A DNA stretch of 64,000 bases from Planomonospora_B alba (GCF_039534085.1 NZ_BAAAUT010000032.1:1-64000), one strand, 5' to 3'; positions 1 to 9,455 are shown, counted from the first letter of the stretch. Program-made: numbers and translations. Notes: generated by a model from the sequence alone, not told the origin.

Positions 1-147
1 GCCCGCTGCCGCGCCCGGATCGGCGCCGCCGCCTACGACGCCGCCCACGCGCGGGGGGCCGAGGCCGTGCGCCGCAGGACGGCGCCCGCGCCCGCCACGA
101 GATCGCTGACCGTCATCGCCGAGCACCTGTCGGCGCTCGGCAGGTGA
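1..147 (+). CDS. C-terminal end of an unidentified protein, possibly a LuxR/AfsR-type regulator
   Basis: Only the last 48 codons are present, open from the first base and ending in TGA at 145-147. The segment reads RIGAAAYDAAHARGAE and resembles the last TPR helix of large ATP-binding LuxR or AfsR regulators, where an 'LG..AF..AW..G' motif closes the protein. That similarity is weak. The rest of the gene lies outside the window, so the family is a guess. Confidence 0.4.
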   Translation, partial: ARCRARIGAAAYDAAHARGAEAVRRRTAPAPATRSLTVIAEHLSALGR

Positions 148-260
148 CCGGTGCGCGGGAGGACCGGCGGTCACCCGCGCACCGGGCCCGTCAGCGGCCG
201 TTAGGCGGCCGTCAGCCCGCGGTAGGCGGCCCGTCAGCGCCGGCCGCGACGCTGACGGGC

Positions 261-1880
261 ATGAGGAACGACTCCCGCAAGTGGGGCACGCTGGTCATCG
301 CGTGCCTGGCCATGCTGATGCTCTCCGTGGACCTGACCGTGCTGCACCTGGCCGTGCCCAAGCTGGTCGAGGACCTGGACCCGTCGGCGCCGCAGCAGCT
401 CTGGATCGCCGACGTCTACGGCTTCGCACTGGCCGGCCTGCTGGTGACCATGGGCAACGTGGGCGACCGGATCGGGCGCAGGCGGCTGCTGCTGATCGGC
501 TCGGCCGCGTTCGGCGCCGCCTCCCTGCTGACCGCCTACGCGCCCAGCGCCGAGCTGCTCATCGCCGCCCGGGCGCTGCTCGGCGTGGCGGGCGCCACCA
601 TCATGCCGTCGACGCTCTCGCTCATCCGCAACGTCTTCACCGACCCGGTGGAGCGGACCACCGCGGTGGGCGTCTGGAGCAGCATCGGCGCGGCGGGCTT
701 CGCCCTGGGCCCGCTGGTCGGCGGCGCGCTGCTGAACGAGTTCTTCTGGGGCTCGGTCTTCCTGATCAACGTCCCGGTGGTCGCGGTGATCATCGGGGTG
801 GGCCTGGCCGTGCTGCCCGAGTCGCGCAACCCCGCCCCCGGCCGGCTCGACCTGCCCAGCGTGCCGCTCTCCGTCGCCGGTGTGATCGGGATCATCTACG
901 CGATGAAGGAGGCCGCCCACGGCGGCGCCGGCCGGGTCCCGGTGATCGCCGCCGCGGTGGTCGGCGTCGCCGCGCTGGCCGTGTTCGTCCACCGGCAGAC
1001 GCGGCTGGCCGAGCCCCTCATCGACGTGCGGCTCTTCCGGAACCGGGCGTTCTCCGCCTCGGTCGGCTCCGCGCTCATCGCGATGTTCGCGATGATCACC
1101 ATGTCGCTGGTCTTCGCGCAGTACTTCCAGCTCGTCCTGGGCTGGTCACCGCTGGTCGCGGGCCTGGCGGGGCTGCCGGGCGGCCTGGGCGCGGCCATCG
1201 GCGGGTCCGCCGCGGGGGCGCTGGTGGCCCGGCTGGGCCGCAACGGGACCGTGGCGGCGGGCCTGGGCCTGGCCGCGGCGGGCTTCGCGCTCTACAGCCG
1301 GATGGGCCTCGAACTGGCCTACCCGTACCTGCTCGCGGCCATGATCGTCACGAGCGCGGGCATCGGGCTCACCTTCGCCGTCGTCAACGACACCATCATC
1401 GCCACCGCGCCCAGGGAGCGCGCCGGAGCCGCCGCGGCGATCTCCGAGACGGCGGGCGAGATGGGCGGCGCCCTGGGCATCGCCGTCCTGGGCACCGTGC
1501 TGAACACCGCCTACCGGACCGCGCTCGACCTGCCGGCCGGGCTGCCCGCCGCGGCCGCCGAGCAGGTCCGCGACACCCTCGGCGGCGCGCTCGCCGCCGC
1601 CGCCGCGCTGCCGGAGGAGCTCGCCGGGACCGTCGCCGCCTCGGCCCGCCGGGCGTTCGTGGACGGGCTGCAGGCGACCGTGCTCACCGGGGCGGGCATC
1701 CTCGCCGTCCTCGCGGTGGCCGCGCTGTTCGCCCTGCGCGGGGTGCCCAAGGTCCTGGACGGGGCGGCCACCGAGCCCACCGAGCCCACCGAGCCCACCG
1801 AGCCCCCCGAGTCCACCGGACCCACCGGGCCGGGCGAGAGCGGCGAGACCGCCCGGGACGCCCGGACCGGCCGGGTCTGA
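261..1880 (+). CDS. MFS drug exporter, DHA2 (EmrB/QacA) type
   Basis: A 539-residue protein with about 14 hydrophobic segments. The MFS motif A (GNVGDRIGRRR) sits at residues 66-76, after the second membrane helix, and the D-L-T-V segment near residue 24 in helix 1 is typical of 14-helix proton-driven multidrug exporters. I start at ATG 261 because the family N-terminus (short charged stretch, then helix 1) begins there; the open frame upstream is Arg/Pro-rich and not family-like. The C-terminal tail is hydrophilic, with an imperfect Thr-Glu-Pro repeat encoded by a 9-bp DNA repeat. Substrate unknown; no regulator is adjacent on the right. Confidence 0.88.
   Translation: MRNDSRKWGTLVIACLAMLMLSVDLTVLHLAVPKLVEDLDPSAPQQLWIADVYGFALAGLLVTMGNVGDRIGRRRLLLIGSAAFGAASLLTAYAPSAELLIAARALLGVAGATIMPSTLSLIRNVFTDPVERTTAVGVWSSIGAAGFALGPLVGGALLNEFFWGSVFLINVPVVAVIIGVGLAVLPESRNPAPGRLDLPSVPLSVAGVIGIIYAMKEAAHGGAGRVPVIAAAVVGVAALAVFVHRQTRLAEPLIDVRLFRNRAFSASVGSALIAMFAMITMSLVFAQYFQLVLGWSPLVAGLAGLPGGLGAAIGGSAAGALVARLGRNGTVAAGLGLAAAGFALYSRMGLELAYPYLLAAMIVTSAGIGLTFAVVNDTIIATAPRERAGAAAAISETAGEMGGALGIAVLGTVLNTAYRTALDLPAGLPAAAAEQVRDTLGGALAAAAALPEELAGTVAASARRAFVDGLQATVLTGAGILAVLAVAALFALRGVPKVLDGAATEPTEPTEPTEPPESTGPTGPGESGETARDARTGRV
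1769..1808 (+). repeat. 9-bp coding minisatellite in the exporter tail
   Basis: The unit ACCGAGCCC is repeated about four times in tandem and encodes Thr-Glu-Pro. It lies in the cytoplasmic tail, so copy-number change would lengthen or shorten the tail without shifting the frame. Confidence 0.8.
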
Positions 1881-2027
1881 CCCCCGCACCCGGGCCCGGA
1901 CCGGACGCGCGGCTCCCACCGCGCGCCGGCCCGGGCCCGGCCGCGGCCGACGTGTGACCGCGCCGCGTCCGGGCCGCGTCCGGGCCGCGTCCGGGCCGTG
2001 GTCACCGCCGCTCCCCCGGGCCGGGGC

Positions 2028-4862
2028 TCAGCCGCCGAGCAGCGCCGCGACCGCGCCGGCCGCCTCCGGGTGGCGGGCGATCAGCTCCCGCACCCGCGCG
2101 TCCCGCGGGGCCGGCTCCCCGTCCGCGCGCCACTCCCCCGCGCAGCCGAGCAGTCCCGCCACGGCATCGCACGCCTGCGGGTGCCGGGCCAGCAGCCGGG
2201 CGACCGGCCCGCCCGGCGCGGGCGCCGCCCGGGACGCCCGGGCCGGAACGGCCGGCCGCTCCCACGGCGGAGTCCACCCGTCCAGCTCGGCCAGGCCGCC
2301 GGGGAAGGTCCGCCCCGCCTCCCGCACGAGCACGGGCACCAGCTCCGCCGCGTGCCGGCGCAGCGTCGTGATCAGCGTCGGCAGCCACGGCAGCAGGACG
2401 GAGTCGGGCAACCGAGCGAATGCCTTCGACAGCACCTCGACCACGAACGGCGCCAGCGCCGGGACGGACTCCAGCGCCTGGACGAACCCGCTCAGGTAGA
2501 GCGGGAAGGACGGCACGACGAGCGGGTTGTCCAGCAGCCCGTCGCAGCGGGCGCGCAGCTCCTCGCGCGGCAGCAGGCCCAGCTGCGTCTGCGCCGCCCA
2601 CAGCAGGGCCGTCTTCTCCGGCGCCTGCGGGTGCGACTGCCGTACGGCCAGCTCCAGCTGGGCCCGGTCGCAGCCCAGCGCGAGCGCCAGGCCCTCCATG
2701 GAGAACAGGAAGCCGAGCATGGCGCCGACCTGGCGGACGCCGGTGCCGTCGTCGGTGAAGGCGGTCGGCAGCAGCGTGCAGTAGTGCGCGTACCCGGTGG
2801 TGACGAACGCCTCGCACCAGGCCGGCAGCTCCGGTCCGATGGCCCTGTGGTGCGCCAGCAGCCGCCGGATCCGGCGCAGCACCTCGGGCGCGTCGTCGAC
2901 GGTGCGCTCGGCGGCCAGCAGCTCCACCGCGCGGGCGCCGAGCTCGTCGGCGAGGCGGCGGCCGCCGAGGTAGAGGAGGGCGTCCTCCACCGCCTCCAGC
3001 GCGGTCCCCGCGGTGGCCCGCGGCTCCCACACCTTCCGGCGGAGCCGCTGCTCCAGCACCTGCTCGACGGTGACGCCCTCGTAGCCCAGCTCGATGATCG
3101 AGCGCTGGTGGCGGCCGATCGCCAGGTCCCAGCTCTCCTGGATCGGCCGCTCGCCGAGCCGGCGCGCGCCCATGACGGGCCGGACCGCGTCGTCGGGCAG
3201 CAGGTAGCGCAGCCGCCACAGCAGGTCCGAGCAGGGCTCCAGCTCCGGGTCCGAGCGCAGGTCGAGCAGGACCCGCTGCTGGGTCCGCCTGGTCAGGTCC
3301 ACTCCGAGCGGTTCCAGCCGGTCGTGGACGTCACGGGCCAGCGGGGGCAGCGAGTGGTAGCCGACCTGGCCGATCCGGTCGCCGCCCAGCAGGATCTCGC
3401 AGAGGCGGCGGACGTCCCGGCGGCCCGGGACGACGTCCTTCTCGATGCAGGTGACCGCGGCGTCGGCGAAGTCGTACGGCGTCGGCCTGGCCCGGCCGCG
3501 CAGACCGGCCAGCAGGATCGACGTCTCGAACACCGCGATGGCGTCGGCCGTGCTGGCGAGGTAGCCGTTGCGGCGGGCCAGCCGCACGATGTCGACGCAC
3601 CACCCGCGCAGCTCGTCCTCGTCGAGGCCGTCCGGCGCGGGCGCGGCGGCCAGGAACCCCGTCAGCCGGTCGGCGGCCGGGCCCGGCGGGGCGGGCGGCG
3701 CGGCGGCGCCCCCGGCGGCCTTCGCGCCCTTGGCCGCCTTCGACCGGCTCCCGCCGCCCTGCCCCCCGGCCAGCCGGTACGGCGTGAGCCCGTCGCGGGC
3801 GACCGCCTTGGCCCAGGTCGCCGCGGCGATCGACACCGACCCCTGGGCCAGGCCGAACTGGGCCTCGATGGCCGAGTGGCTGGAGGGGATGAGCCCGTAC
3901 AGCCAGCGGGTGGCCGTCCGGGGGGTGATCGTGTAGGGCGGCGCGCCGGACGCCAGGCCGGACTCGGCGACCCTGCTGACGGCGTGGAAGGCGCCGCACA
4001 CGTACACGCACTCGGCGGGGTCGGCGCCCGAGGCGGCGAGGTGCTCGCGGATCCGGGTCCACATGTAGCGCTCGCGCTCCTCGTCGCGGGCCAGGCGGCC
4101 CGTGTCGGAGGGGCGCAGCCGCCGGAACAGGCTGCCGATCAGCGCCATGGCCTGCCGGTAGGTGTCGTGGTCGGCGCCGGTCAGCGGCTGCTCGACGTAC
4201 TGGTCCCACCACTCGGACCAGTGCCGGACCTTGCCGTGGTGGAGCAGGTGCTCCTCCAGCTCGGCGAAGCCGGGCCGCAGGTCGCCGATCTCTACGCCCA
4301 CCGCTCCGCCGTGCAGGGCCGCCTCCTCCCCGTGCCCGCCGTCGTCGCCGGCGGTCCCGGCGGGCGGGGCGGGGACGGGCGTGCCGTCCGCCTCCCGGGG
4401 CAGCCACTGGAAGACGTGGTCCACCGAGCGGTCGACCAGGACCAGCTCCACGCCGGGGGTGTCGAGCGCGTAGGCGATGGCCTGGTACTCCGCCGACGCC
4501 TCGGTGACGGGCGCCACGACGCTGAGCGGGCCGGAGCCGGGCGGGAAGCCGTCGAGGTCGGTGGCGTAGGCCTGCAGCGCCACCGGCAGGCGGCAGTTGC
4601 GCAGCTCGTCCAGGAGCGGCCGCAGGTCCTCGCAGAGCTCCAGGTAGACGACCTTGGGCCGTTTGGCGCGCAGCCGCCGGGTCATGGCGAGTGCGGAGGC
4701 CGGCGAGTGGTGGCAGACCGGGAAGATCTCCAGCTCCTCGCGGAGCATCCGGTCGACGTCGTCGACCATGCCGGACAGGATGCCGGACAGGGCCTCCCCG
4801 CCGCCGGAGAAGGCCTCGGCGGCGGAGAGGAGCTGCTCTCTCAGTGCGTCGAAGGTGCTCAT
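2028..4862 (-). CDS. DUF5682 family protein of a MoxR/VWA operon
   Basis: A 944-residue cytoplasmic protein, last gene of a five-gene leftward operon. The N-terminal FPVCHHSP at residues 47-54 is the hallmark of this uncharacterised family, followed by a Rossmann-like stretch with VYLELCEDLRPLL. A low-complexity Ala/Pro/Gly/Lys linker separates the N-terminal half from a helical, repeat-like C-terminal half. Its ATG overlaps the ATPase stop codon (ATGA, 4859-4862), so translation is coupled. The operon content resembles E. coli yehLMPQ as I remember it (ATPase, large protein, VWA protein, SWIM protein), which would make this the counterpart of the large protein. Biochemical role unknown. Confidence 0.85.
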   Translation of the reverse strand: MSTFDALREQLLSAAEAFSGGGEALSGILSGMVDDVDRMLREELEIFPVCHHSPASALAMTRRLRAKRPKVVYLELCEDLRPLLDELRNCRLPVALQAYATDLDGFPPGSGPLSVVAPVTEASAEYQAIAYALDTPGVELVLVDRSVDHVFQWLPREADGTPVPAPPAGTAGDDGGHGEEAALHGGAVGVEIGDLRPGFAELEEHLLHHGKVRHWSEWWDQYVEQPLTGADHDTYRQAMALIGSLFRRLRPSDTGRLARDEERERYMWTRIREHLAASGADPAECVYVCGAFHAVSRVAESGLASGAPPYTITPRTATRWLYGLIPSSHSAIEAQFGLAQGSVSIAAATWAKAVARDGLTPYRLAGGQGGGSRSKAAKGAKAAGGAAAPPAPPGPAADRLTGFLAAAPAPDGLDEDELRGWCVDIVRLARRNGYLASTADAIAVFETSILLAGLRGRARPTPYDFADAAVTCIEKDVVPGRRDVRRLCEILLGGDRIGQVGYHSLPPLARDVHDRLEPLGVDLTRRTQQRVLLDLRSDPELEPCSDLLWRLRYLLPDDAVRPVMGARRLGERPIQESWDLAIGRHQRSIIELGYEGVTVEQVLEQRLRRKVWEPRATAGTALEAVEDALLYLGGRRLADELGARAVELLAAERTVDDAPEVLRRIRRLLAHHRAIGPELPAWCEAFVTTGYAHYCTLLPTAFTDDGTGVRQVGAMLGFLFSMEGLALALGCDRAQLELAVRQSHPQAPEKTALLWAAQTQLGLLPREELRARCDGLLDNPLVVPSFPLYLSGFVQALESVPALAPFVVEVLSKAFARLPDSVLLPWLPTLITTLRRHAAELVPVLVREAGRTFPGGLAELDGWTPPWERPAVPARASRAAPAPGGPVARLLARHPQACDAVAGLLGCAGEWRADGEPAPRDARVRELIARHPEAAGAVAALLGG

Positions 4863-5977
4863 GACAGCGTGGAGATCGCCTGGCGGCCGCCCTCGAGGAA
4901 GCCCGTCCACTCGCCGCCGTCCTGCTTGCTGCGCGGCTCGACGACGCCGTGCCAGTACTTGTTGAGGATGGCCAGGTCCTCGGGGGCGCGCCGGGCCAGC
5001 GAGCCGACCAGCGCGCCGGCGAGCGTCTCGGCGCGCAGCGTGCGGTCGCCGAAGAAGTGGCTGTGCAGGATGGCGTCCTCCAGGACGCCGATCTGCTCGG
5101 CCGTCGACAGCGCCGACTCCAGCTTCTCGTCCTCGCTCGCCGCCGAGGCCGTCGCGGCCCGCAGGTCGGCGAAGCTCTGCAGCAGGATGTCCAGGAGCGT
5201 GGGCGGCACGTCCAGCTCGATGCGGTGCCGGCGCAGCAGCTCCGTGGTGCGGAAGCGGACGATCTCCGCCTCGGCGGTCCTGCTGGTCACCACCGGGATG
5301 CGGACGAAGTTGAAGCGCCGCTTCAGCGCCGAGGACAGGTCGTTCACGCCGCGGTCGCGGCTGTTGGCCGTGGCGATGATCGAGAAGCCGGGCTTGGCGA
5401 AGACGGTGTTGTCGGTGTCGAGCTCGGGGATGGAGACGTACTTCTCGGACAGGATCGAGATCAGGGCGTCCTGCACGTCGCTGGTCGAGCGGGTCAGCTC
5501 CTCGAATCGGCCGATCATGCCCCGCTCCATCGCCGTCATGATCGGCGAGGGGATCATCGACTCGCGGGACTGCCCCTTGGCGATCACCATGGAGACGTTC
5601 CACGAGTACTTGATGTGGTCCTCGGTCGTGCCGGCCGTACCCTGCACGACCAGGGTGGAGTTGCGGCAGACGGCGGCCGCCAGCAGCTCCGCCAGCCAGC
5701 TCTTGCCGGTCCCGGGGTCGCCGATCAGCAGCAGGCCGCGGTCGGAGGCGAGCGTCACGATGCTGCGCTCGACGAAGCTCCGGTCGCCGAACCACTTCTG
5801 CGGGATCTCGCGGTCCAGGCCGTCGGAGCGCTCGGATCCGAGGATGAACAGCCGGACCATCCGGGGGCTGAGCCGCCAGGAGAACGGCTTGGGACCGTCG
5901 TCGACCGACTCCAGCCAGTCGAGCTCCTCGGCGTACTTCACCTCGGCGGGGGCGCGCAGCATCTCATTGGCGGTCAA
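4859..5977 (-). CDS. MoxR-like AAA+ ATPase
   Basis: A 372-residue AAA+ protein with Walker A GDPGTGKS at 86-93 and a sensor-1 segment ATANSRDRG around Asn205. The Walker B region reads MIGRFEELTR (154-163), with Glu-Glu where MoxR ATPases usually have Asp-Glu. MoxR ATPases commonly act as chaperones that remodel or load cofactors onto a partner recognised by a VWA protein; the VWA gene is immediately upstream. The start is TTG 5977, set by AGGAG about 9 nt upstream, which overlaps the VWA stop codon. The next ATG is five codons in and lacks a ribosome-binding site. Confidence 0.9.
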   Translation of the reverse strand: MTANEMLRAPAEVKYAEELDWLESVDDGPKPFSWRLSPRMVRLFILGSERSDGLDREIPQKWFGDRSFVERSIVTLASDRGLLLIGDPGTGKSWLAELLAAAVCRNSTLVVQGTAGTTEDHIKYSWNVSMVIAKGQSRESMIPSPIMTAMERGMIGRFEELTRSTSDVQDALISILSEKYVSIPELDTDNTVFAKPGFSIIATANSRDRGVNDLSSALKRRFNFVRIPVVTSRTAEAEIVRFRTTELLRRHRIELDVPPTLLDILLQSFADLRAATASAASEDEKLESALSTAEQIGVLEDAILHSHFFGDRTLRAETLAGALVGSLARRAPEDLAILNKYWHGVVEPRSKQDGGEWTGFLEGGRQAISTLS

Positions 5978-5989
5978 GGGGGATCACTC

Positions 5990-7555
5990 CTAGGCGAGGA
6001 AGTTCTTCAGTTCGGTGACGAGCTTGCGGATGTGGCCGGACAGGACCGGTGTGCCGAGGTCCTTGAGCTTCTGCCGGAACCACGGGTTGACGCTCTCCTG
6101 GCCGCCGCCGCTGACCGAGCCCACGGGGATGACCCGGACGCCGGAGCGGTGCAGGGACTCCAGTCCGGCGTAGACGGCGTCGCAGTCCCACTCGTAGAAG
6201 TCCGAGATCCACACGACCACGGTGTTGCGCGGGTCGGCGATCTTGGGCCGGGTGAGGGCCAGGGCGGCCGTGCCGTCGGTGCCTCCGCCCAGCCGCGTGC
6301 GGAGCAGCACCTCGAACGGGTCGTGCACCCACGGGGTGAGGTCGAGGGCGCGGGTGTCGTAGGCGACCAGGTGCACGTCGACCTTGGGCAGCCCGGCGAA
6401 GATCGACGCCAGGATGGTGCAGTTCACCATGGCGTCGACCATGGAGCCGGACTGGTCGACGACCACGATCAGCCGGGCCGGCGTGATCCGCCTGGCGGTG
6501 CGCCGGTAGTAGAGCCGGTCGACGTAGAGCCGCTGGTCCTCGGGGTTGTAGTTGACGAGGTTCTTCCAGATGGTCCGCTCGACGTCGAGGTTGCGGAAGA
6601 CCCGCTTGGGCGGGACCGACCGGTCGATGACGCCCGCGGAGGCCTTGGCGACCTGGGTGCGCAGCACCTCGGCGACCTCGTCGACGAACCTGCGGATCAG
6701 CGCCTTGGCGTTGGCCAGCGCCGTCCCCGACAGGTTCGCCTTGTCGCGCAGCAGCTGCTCGACGAGCGACATGCTGGGCGTGAGCCGCCGCGCCAGCGCG
6801 GGATCCGCCAGGACCTCGCGCAGCCGCATCCGGCTGACCAGGTCGGCCTCCAGGCCGGCCAGCACCGCGGCCAGCTGGCCGTCGAGGTCGGCGCCCACGC
6901 CCGGGCCGGGGCCGTACCCCGCCCGGGGTCCGCCGCCCGCCGCCGTGCCCGTGCCGGAACCGCCCGCCGCCGTGCCCGCTCCCGGGCCGTCCGCGCCGGG
7001 GCCGTCCTCCGGGCCGGAGGCGCCGCCCGCCCCCTCACCGGGGCCGGTGCCCGCCCCGCCGCCGGCGCACAGGGCCCGCCTGAACCAGCCGGCGTCCTGC
7101 TGCCAGGCCGCGAGCCGCGCGGCGGTGACGTCCCCCGTCCCGGTGGCGAAGACGTTGAGCAGCAGCTTCGAGACCAGGGCGGCGCTGCGCACCTCGTCAT
7201 CCGGCAGGTGCTCCGCGGGCCGCCCGTCCCGCCCGGCGGGTGCGAGCAGGTTCGCGAAGTCGGCGGCGAGCTCGGGGAAGCGCTGCACCAGCGTGTCGAC
7301 CGAGACCGAGGGGTCGAGCAGCGCCCCGGGCAGGCCGAGGTCGCCGACGACCGCCATGGCCGCGGTCTCCAGCGCGGGCTGCTCGTCGTGGTCGAAGAGG
7401 CGGGCGAGCAGCCGCCAGTAGAGCACCTGGCGCCGGTTGCGCGCCGCGGCCGCCGCGCCGTCCGTGCGCTCCGGAGCGGCGCCGTTCCCGGCGGGGGCGC
7501 CCGCGGGGACGTCTGCGGGAGCGCCGGCGGCGCCCGTGAGGATGTCGTCGCTCAT
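5990..7555 (-). CDS. VWA-domain protein partnering the MoxR ATPase
   Basis: A 521-residue protein. The C-terminal von Willebrand A domain has the metal site DQSGS at 367-371 (DxSxS), a Thr in GGGTDGT, and an Asp in the later ISDFYEWD strand. A helical N-terminal region of about 160 residues is joined by a Gly/Ala/Pro-rich linker (about 164-222) to a second helical part. No signal peptide or membrane segment, so it is cytoplasmic. The start ATG overlaps the upstream stop as ATGA. VWA proteins of this type generally act as adaptors for MoxR ATPases; the client here is unknown. Confidence 0.88.
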   Translation of the reverse strand: MSDDILTGAAGAPADVPAGAPAGNGAAPERTDGAAAAARNRRQVLYWRLLARLFDHDEQPALETAAMAVVGDLGLPGALLDPSVSVDTLVQRFPELAADFANLLAPAGRDGRPAEHLPDDEVRSAALVSKLLLNVFATGTGDVTAARLAAWQQDAGWFRRALCAGGGAGTGPGEGAGGASGPEDGPGADGPGAGTAAGGSGTGTAAGGGPRAGYGPGPGVGADLDGQLAAVLAGLEADLVSRMRLREVLADPALARRLTPSMSLVEQLLRDKANLSGTALANAKALIRRFVDEVAEVLRTQVAKASAGVIDRSVPPKRVFRNLDVERTIWKNLVNYNPEDQRLYVDRLYYRRTARRITPARLIVVVDQSGSMVDAMVNCTILASIFAGLPKVDVHLVAYDTRALDLTPWVHDPFEVLLRTRLGGGTDGTAALALTRPKIADPRNTVVVWISDFYEWDCDAVYAGLESLHRSGVRVIPVGSVSGGGQESVNPWFRQKLKDLGTPVLSGHIRKLVTELKNFLA

Positions 7556-8952
7556 CGTCGCAGCAACCGCCCGGCCCGCTCGCGCAGCACGGCCACGGCG
7601 TCCCCCGCCCTGGCCTCGGCCTTGACCACCTTGGGGTCGGTGGGGCCCAACGCCCAGTCACCGGTGGTGATCGCGGTCGTCTGCCTCTTGACCTTCGCCT
7701 GCACGGCGAGCGGTTGCAGCAGCCAGCGGCCGCCGTCCCAGCGGACCAGTCCGACGCACGCCGTCGAGCCCGCCACCAGCTCCGGGGTGAGGGGGCCGCA
7801 GGAGGGCAGCCGCTCGGTGTCCACGGCCAGCACGGTGCCGTCCAGGTCGAACGAGCCGTCCGCGGTGACGGTGTAGCCCTCCACCAGCACGGGCTCGGCG
7901 ATGCGCACCGGGTGGCGGTCCAGGGGCGGCTCCGCGGGGGCGAGCGCGCCGTCGAGCAGCAGCCGGGCCGTGGTGAACGGGTCGGCGGGCTTGCCCAGCA
8001 CGGCCCGGTCGTCGTGCCAGACCAGGTCGCCGCCGCCGAGCAGGGGCAGGTCCGTGACGTCCACCGCACGGCGGTCCGTCAGCGCGCCCAGCAGCACGCG
8101 GTGGCGGTGCAGCAGCTTCCACAGCGCGGGACCGGTGATGGTGTCCACCTTGGCGGCGGCGGCGGAGGCCCGCACCAGCCGGGCCCGGCCGCCGTCGGCG
8201 GGCTCCAGGACGGCGTGGACCTGCACCTGGACGGCGGTGGCGTGCTCGTGCACGTCGGCGCCGAGGATCAGCAGCCGCCCCGACACCGTGCCGACCGGCT
8301 CGCCGGCGCCGGGCGGGGCGCCGTCCTGCGCCAGCAGCAGGGCCCGCGTCCACAGATCGGCCCAGCGTCGCACCGGCAGGCGCTCGGCCGTACCGGCCGG
8401 GCAGCAGGCGCGCAGTTCGGCCGCCAGGCCGTCCAGCAGCACCGCGAGCCTGCGCCGCCCCGGTACGGCCAGCAGCGCCTCGGTGATCTGGTCCGCGGCG
8501 GTGACGAGGTCGTGGTCGACGCCGCGCCAACCGGTGATGGCCAGCTCGCGCAGCCAGGACCGGGCGCCGCCGAGCAGGTGGGCGGCCCCGTCCGCCTCGG
8601 GCTCCGGCGCGGCCTGCCAGGGGGCGCGCTCCCGTCCCAGCGCGGCGTCCAGGTCCGCGAGCAGGGCGTCGTGCACGGCGCCGAGCAGCGCGGCCCGGCC
8701 GCCGGCCAGGGCCGTCAGGTGCTCGTCGGCGACGGAACCGGAGGCGACCTTCTCGGAGGACTCCGCCAGCCGCTCGCCGAGGGGGGTGCCCGCGAGGGCC
8801 GCGGCCAGGGCGGCCGGCGCCTCGGCGCGCTCCGCGGAGAGCCGGGCGAGGCCGTGCACCAGGGCGTCGTCGAGGCCGTTCACCAGGGCGAGCGCCTCCT
8901 GCACGCCCTCCGGGTCTCCGTCCGGCAGCGCGGCCAGCTGTGCGGCGAGCAT
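7552..8952 (-). CDS. uncharacterised partner of the SWIM protein (MoxR/VWA operon)
   Basis: A 466-residue protein that I cannot assign to a named domain. It is Ala/Leu-rich and helical in the first half; the second half is beta-rich and includes LLILGADVHEHATAVQVQVHAVLEP and a Trp-rich SIDE segment near the C-terminus. It follows the SWIM gene with a TGATG overlap and is itself joined to the VWA gene by ATGA. The two proteins together (167 + 466) are about as long as the single SWIM protein of the E. coli yeh cluster as I recall it, so this may be the C-terminal part of a split ancestor. That is inference. Confidence 0.7.
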   Translation of the reverse strand: MLAAQLAALPDGDPEGVQEALALVNGLDDALVHGLARLSAERAEAPAALAAALAGTPLGERLAESSEKVASGSVADEHLTALAGGRAALLGAVHDALLADLDAALGRERAPWQAAPEPEADGAAHLLGGARSWLRELAITGWRGVDHDLVTAADQITEALLAVPGRRRLAVLLDGLAAELRACCPAGTAERLPVRRWADLWTRALLLAQDGAPPGAGEPVGTVSGRLLILGADVHEHATAVQVQVHAVLEPADGGRARLVRASAAAAKVDTITGPALWKLLHRHRVLLGALTDRRAVDVTDLPLLGGGDLVWHDDRAVLGKPADPFTTARLLLDGALAPAEPPLDRHPVRIAEPVLVEGYTVTADGSFDLDGTVLAVDTERLPSCGPLTPELVAGSTACVGLVRWDGGRWLLQPLAVQAKVKRQTTAITTGDWALGPTDPKVVKAEARAGDAVAVLRERAGRLLRR

Positions 8953-9455
8953 CAGCGCCTCACCCCCGCGGCCGGGAACCAGTGCAGCTCGGGGATCGGC
9001 ACGGTGGTGTCGGGGACCTCCAGGTAGGCCAGGTGGCGCAGGAAGCGGCTGAACACCATGGCGGCGGGGGCCGGCTCGTGGGACCCGTCCAGGCAGTCGA
9101 CCAGGTCGGCGCCCTCGGGGACGTCGGCCCGCAGGTAGCGGGCCACCCGGTCGAGGCCGTACTGCAGGACGGCCTCGGCGGCCAGGGCGCGCAGGTGCTT
9201 GCAGGGGCTGCCGTACAGGCCGCCGCACGGGCGGTTGTTGTTGGTGCTGCAGTTGTAGGCGTGCGTGCCGGAGGCGATCGAGGAGACGTAGACCCGGCCG
9301 ATGTCCGAGCCGCTCGACACCACGCCCTGCAGCCTGCCGTCCGCCAACTCGACGAAGGGGACCTTCGCCAGCTTGCGGGGCTGGACGGGCGGCACCACCC
9401 GCACCCTGCTGTGTTGTTCCCACACGGCTCCGCCGTCGGGTGAACGTTCGATCAT
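8952..9455 (-). CDS. SWIM-type zinc-finger protein, first gene of the MoxR/VWA operon
   Basis: A 167-residue protein with Cys69, Cys77, Cys85 and His87 in a C-x7-C-K-H arrangement, the C-terminal part of a SWIM zinc finger (CxCx-n-CxH), followed by a helix. SWIM fingers bind nucleic acid or protein. ATG at 9455 is the only sensible start. It leads a polycistron in which all genes overlap or lie within 12 bp, so the five products probably work as one complex in fixed stoichiometry. The ~118 bp upstream, to the SDR gene, must hold the operon promoter; I see no strong -35/-10 pair. Confidence 0.82.
   Translation of the reverse strand: MIERSPDGGAVWEQHSRVRVVPPVQPRKLAKVPFVELADGRLQGVVSSGSDIGRVYVSSIASGTHAYNCSTNNNRPCGGLYGSPCKHLRALAAEAVLQYGLDRVARYLRADVPEGADLVDCLDGSHEPAPAAMVFSRFLRHLAYLEVPDTTVPIPELHWFPAAGVRR

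Noticed and set aside
1998..5993. A very long open frame on the plus strand opposite the DUF5682 and ATPase genes
   Set aside because: It is Arg/Gly/Gln-rich, has no domain, and is the mirror of well-recognised genes. In DNA this GC-rich, long antisense frames are expected.
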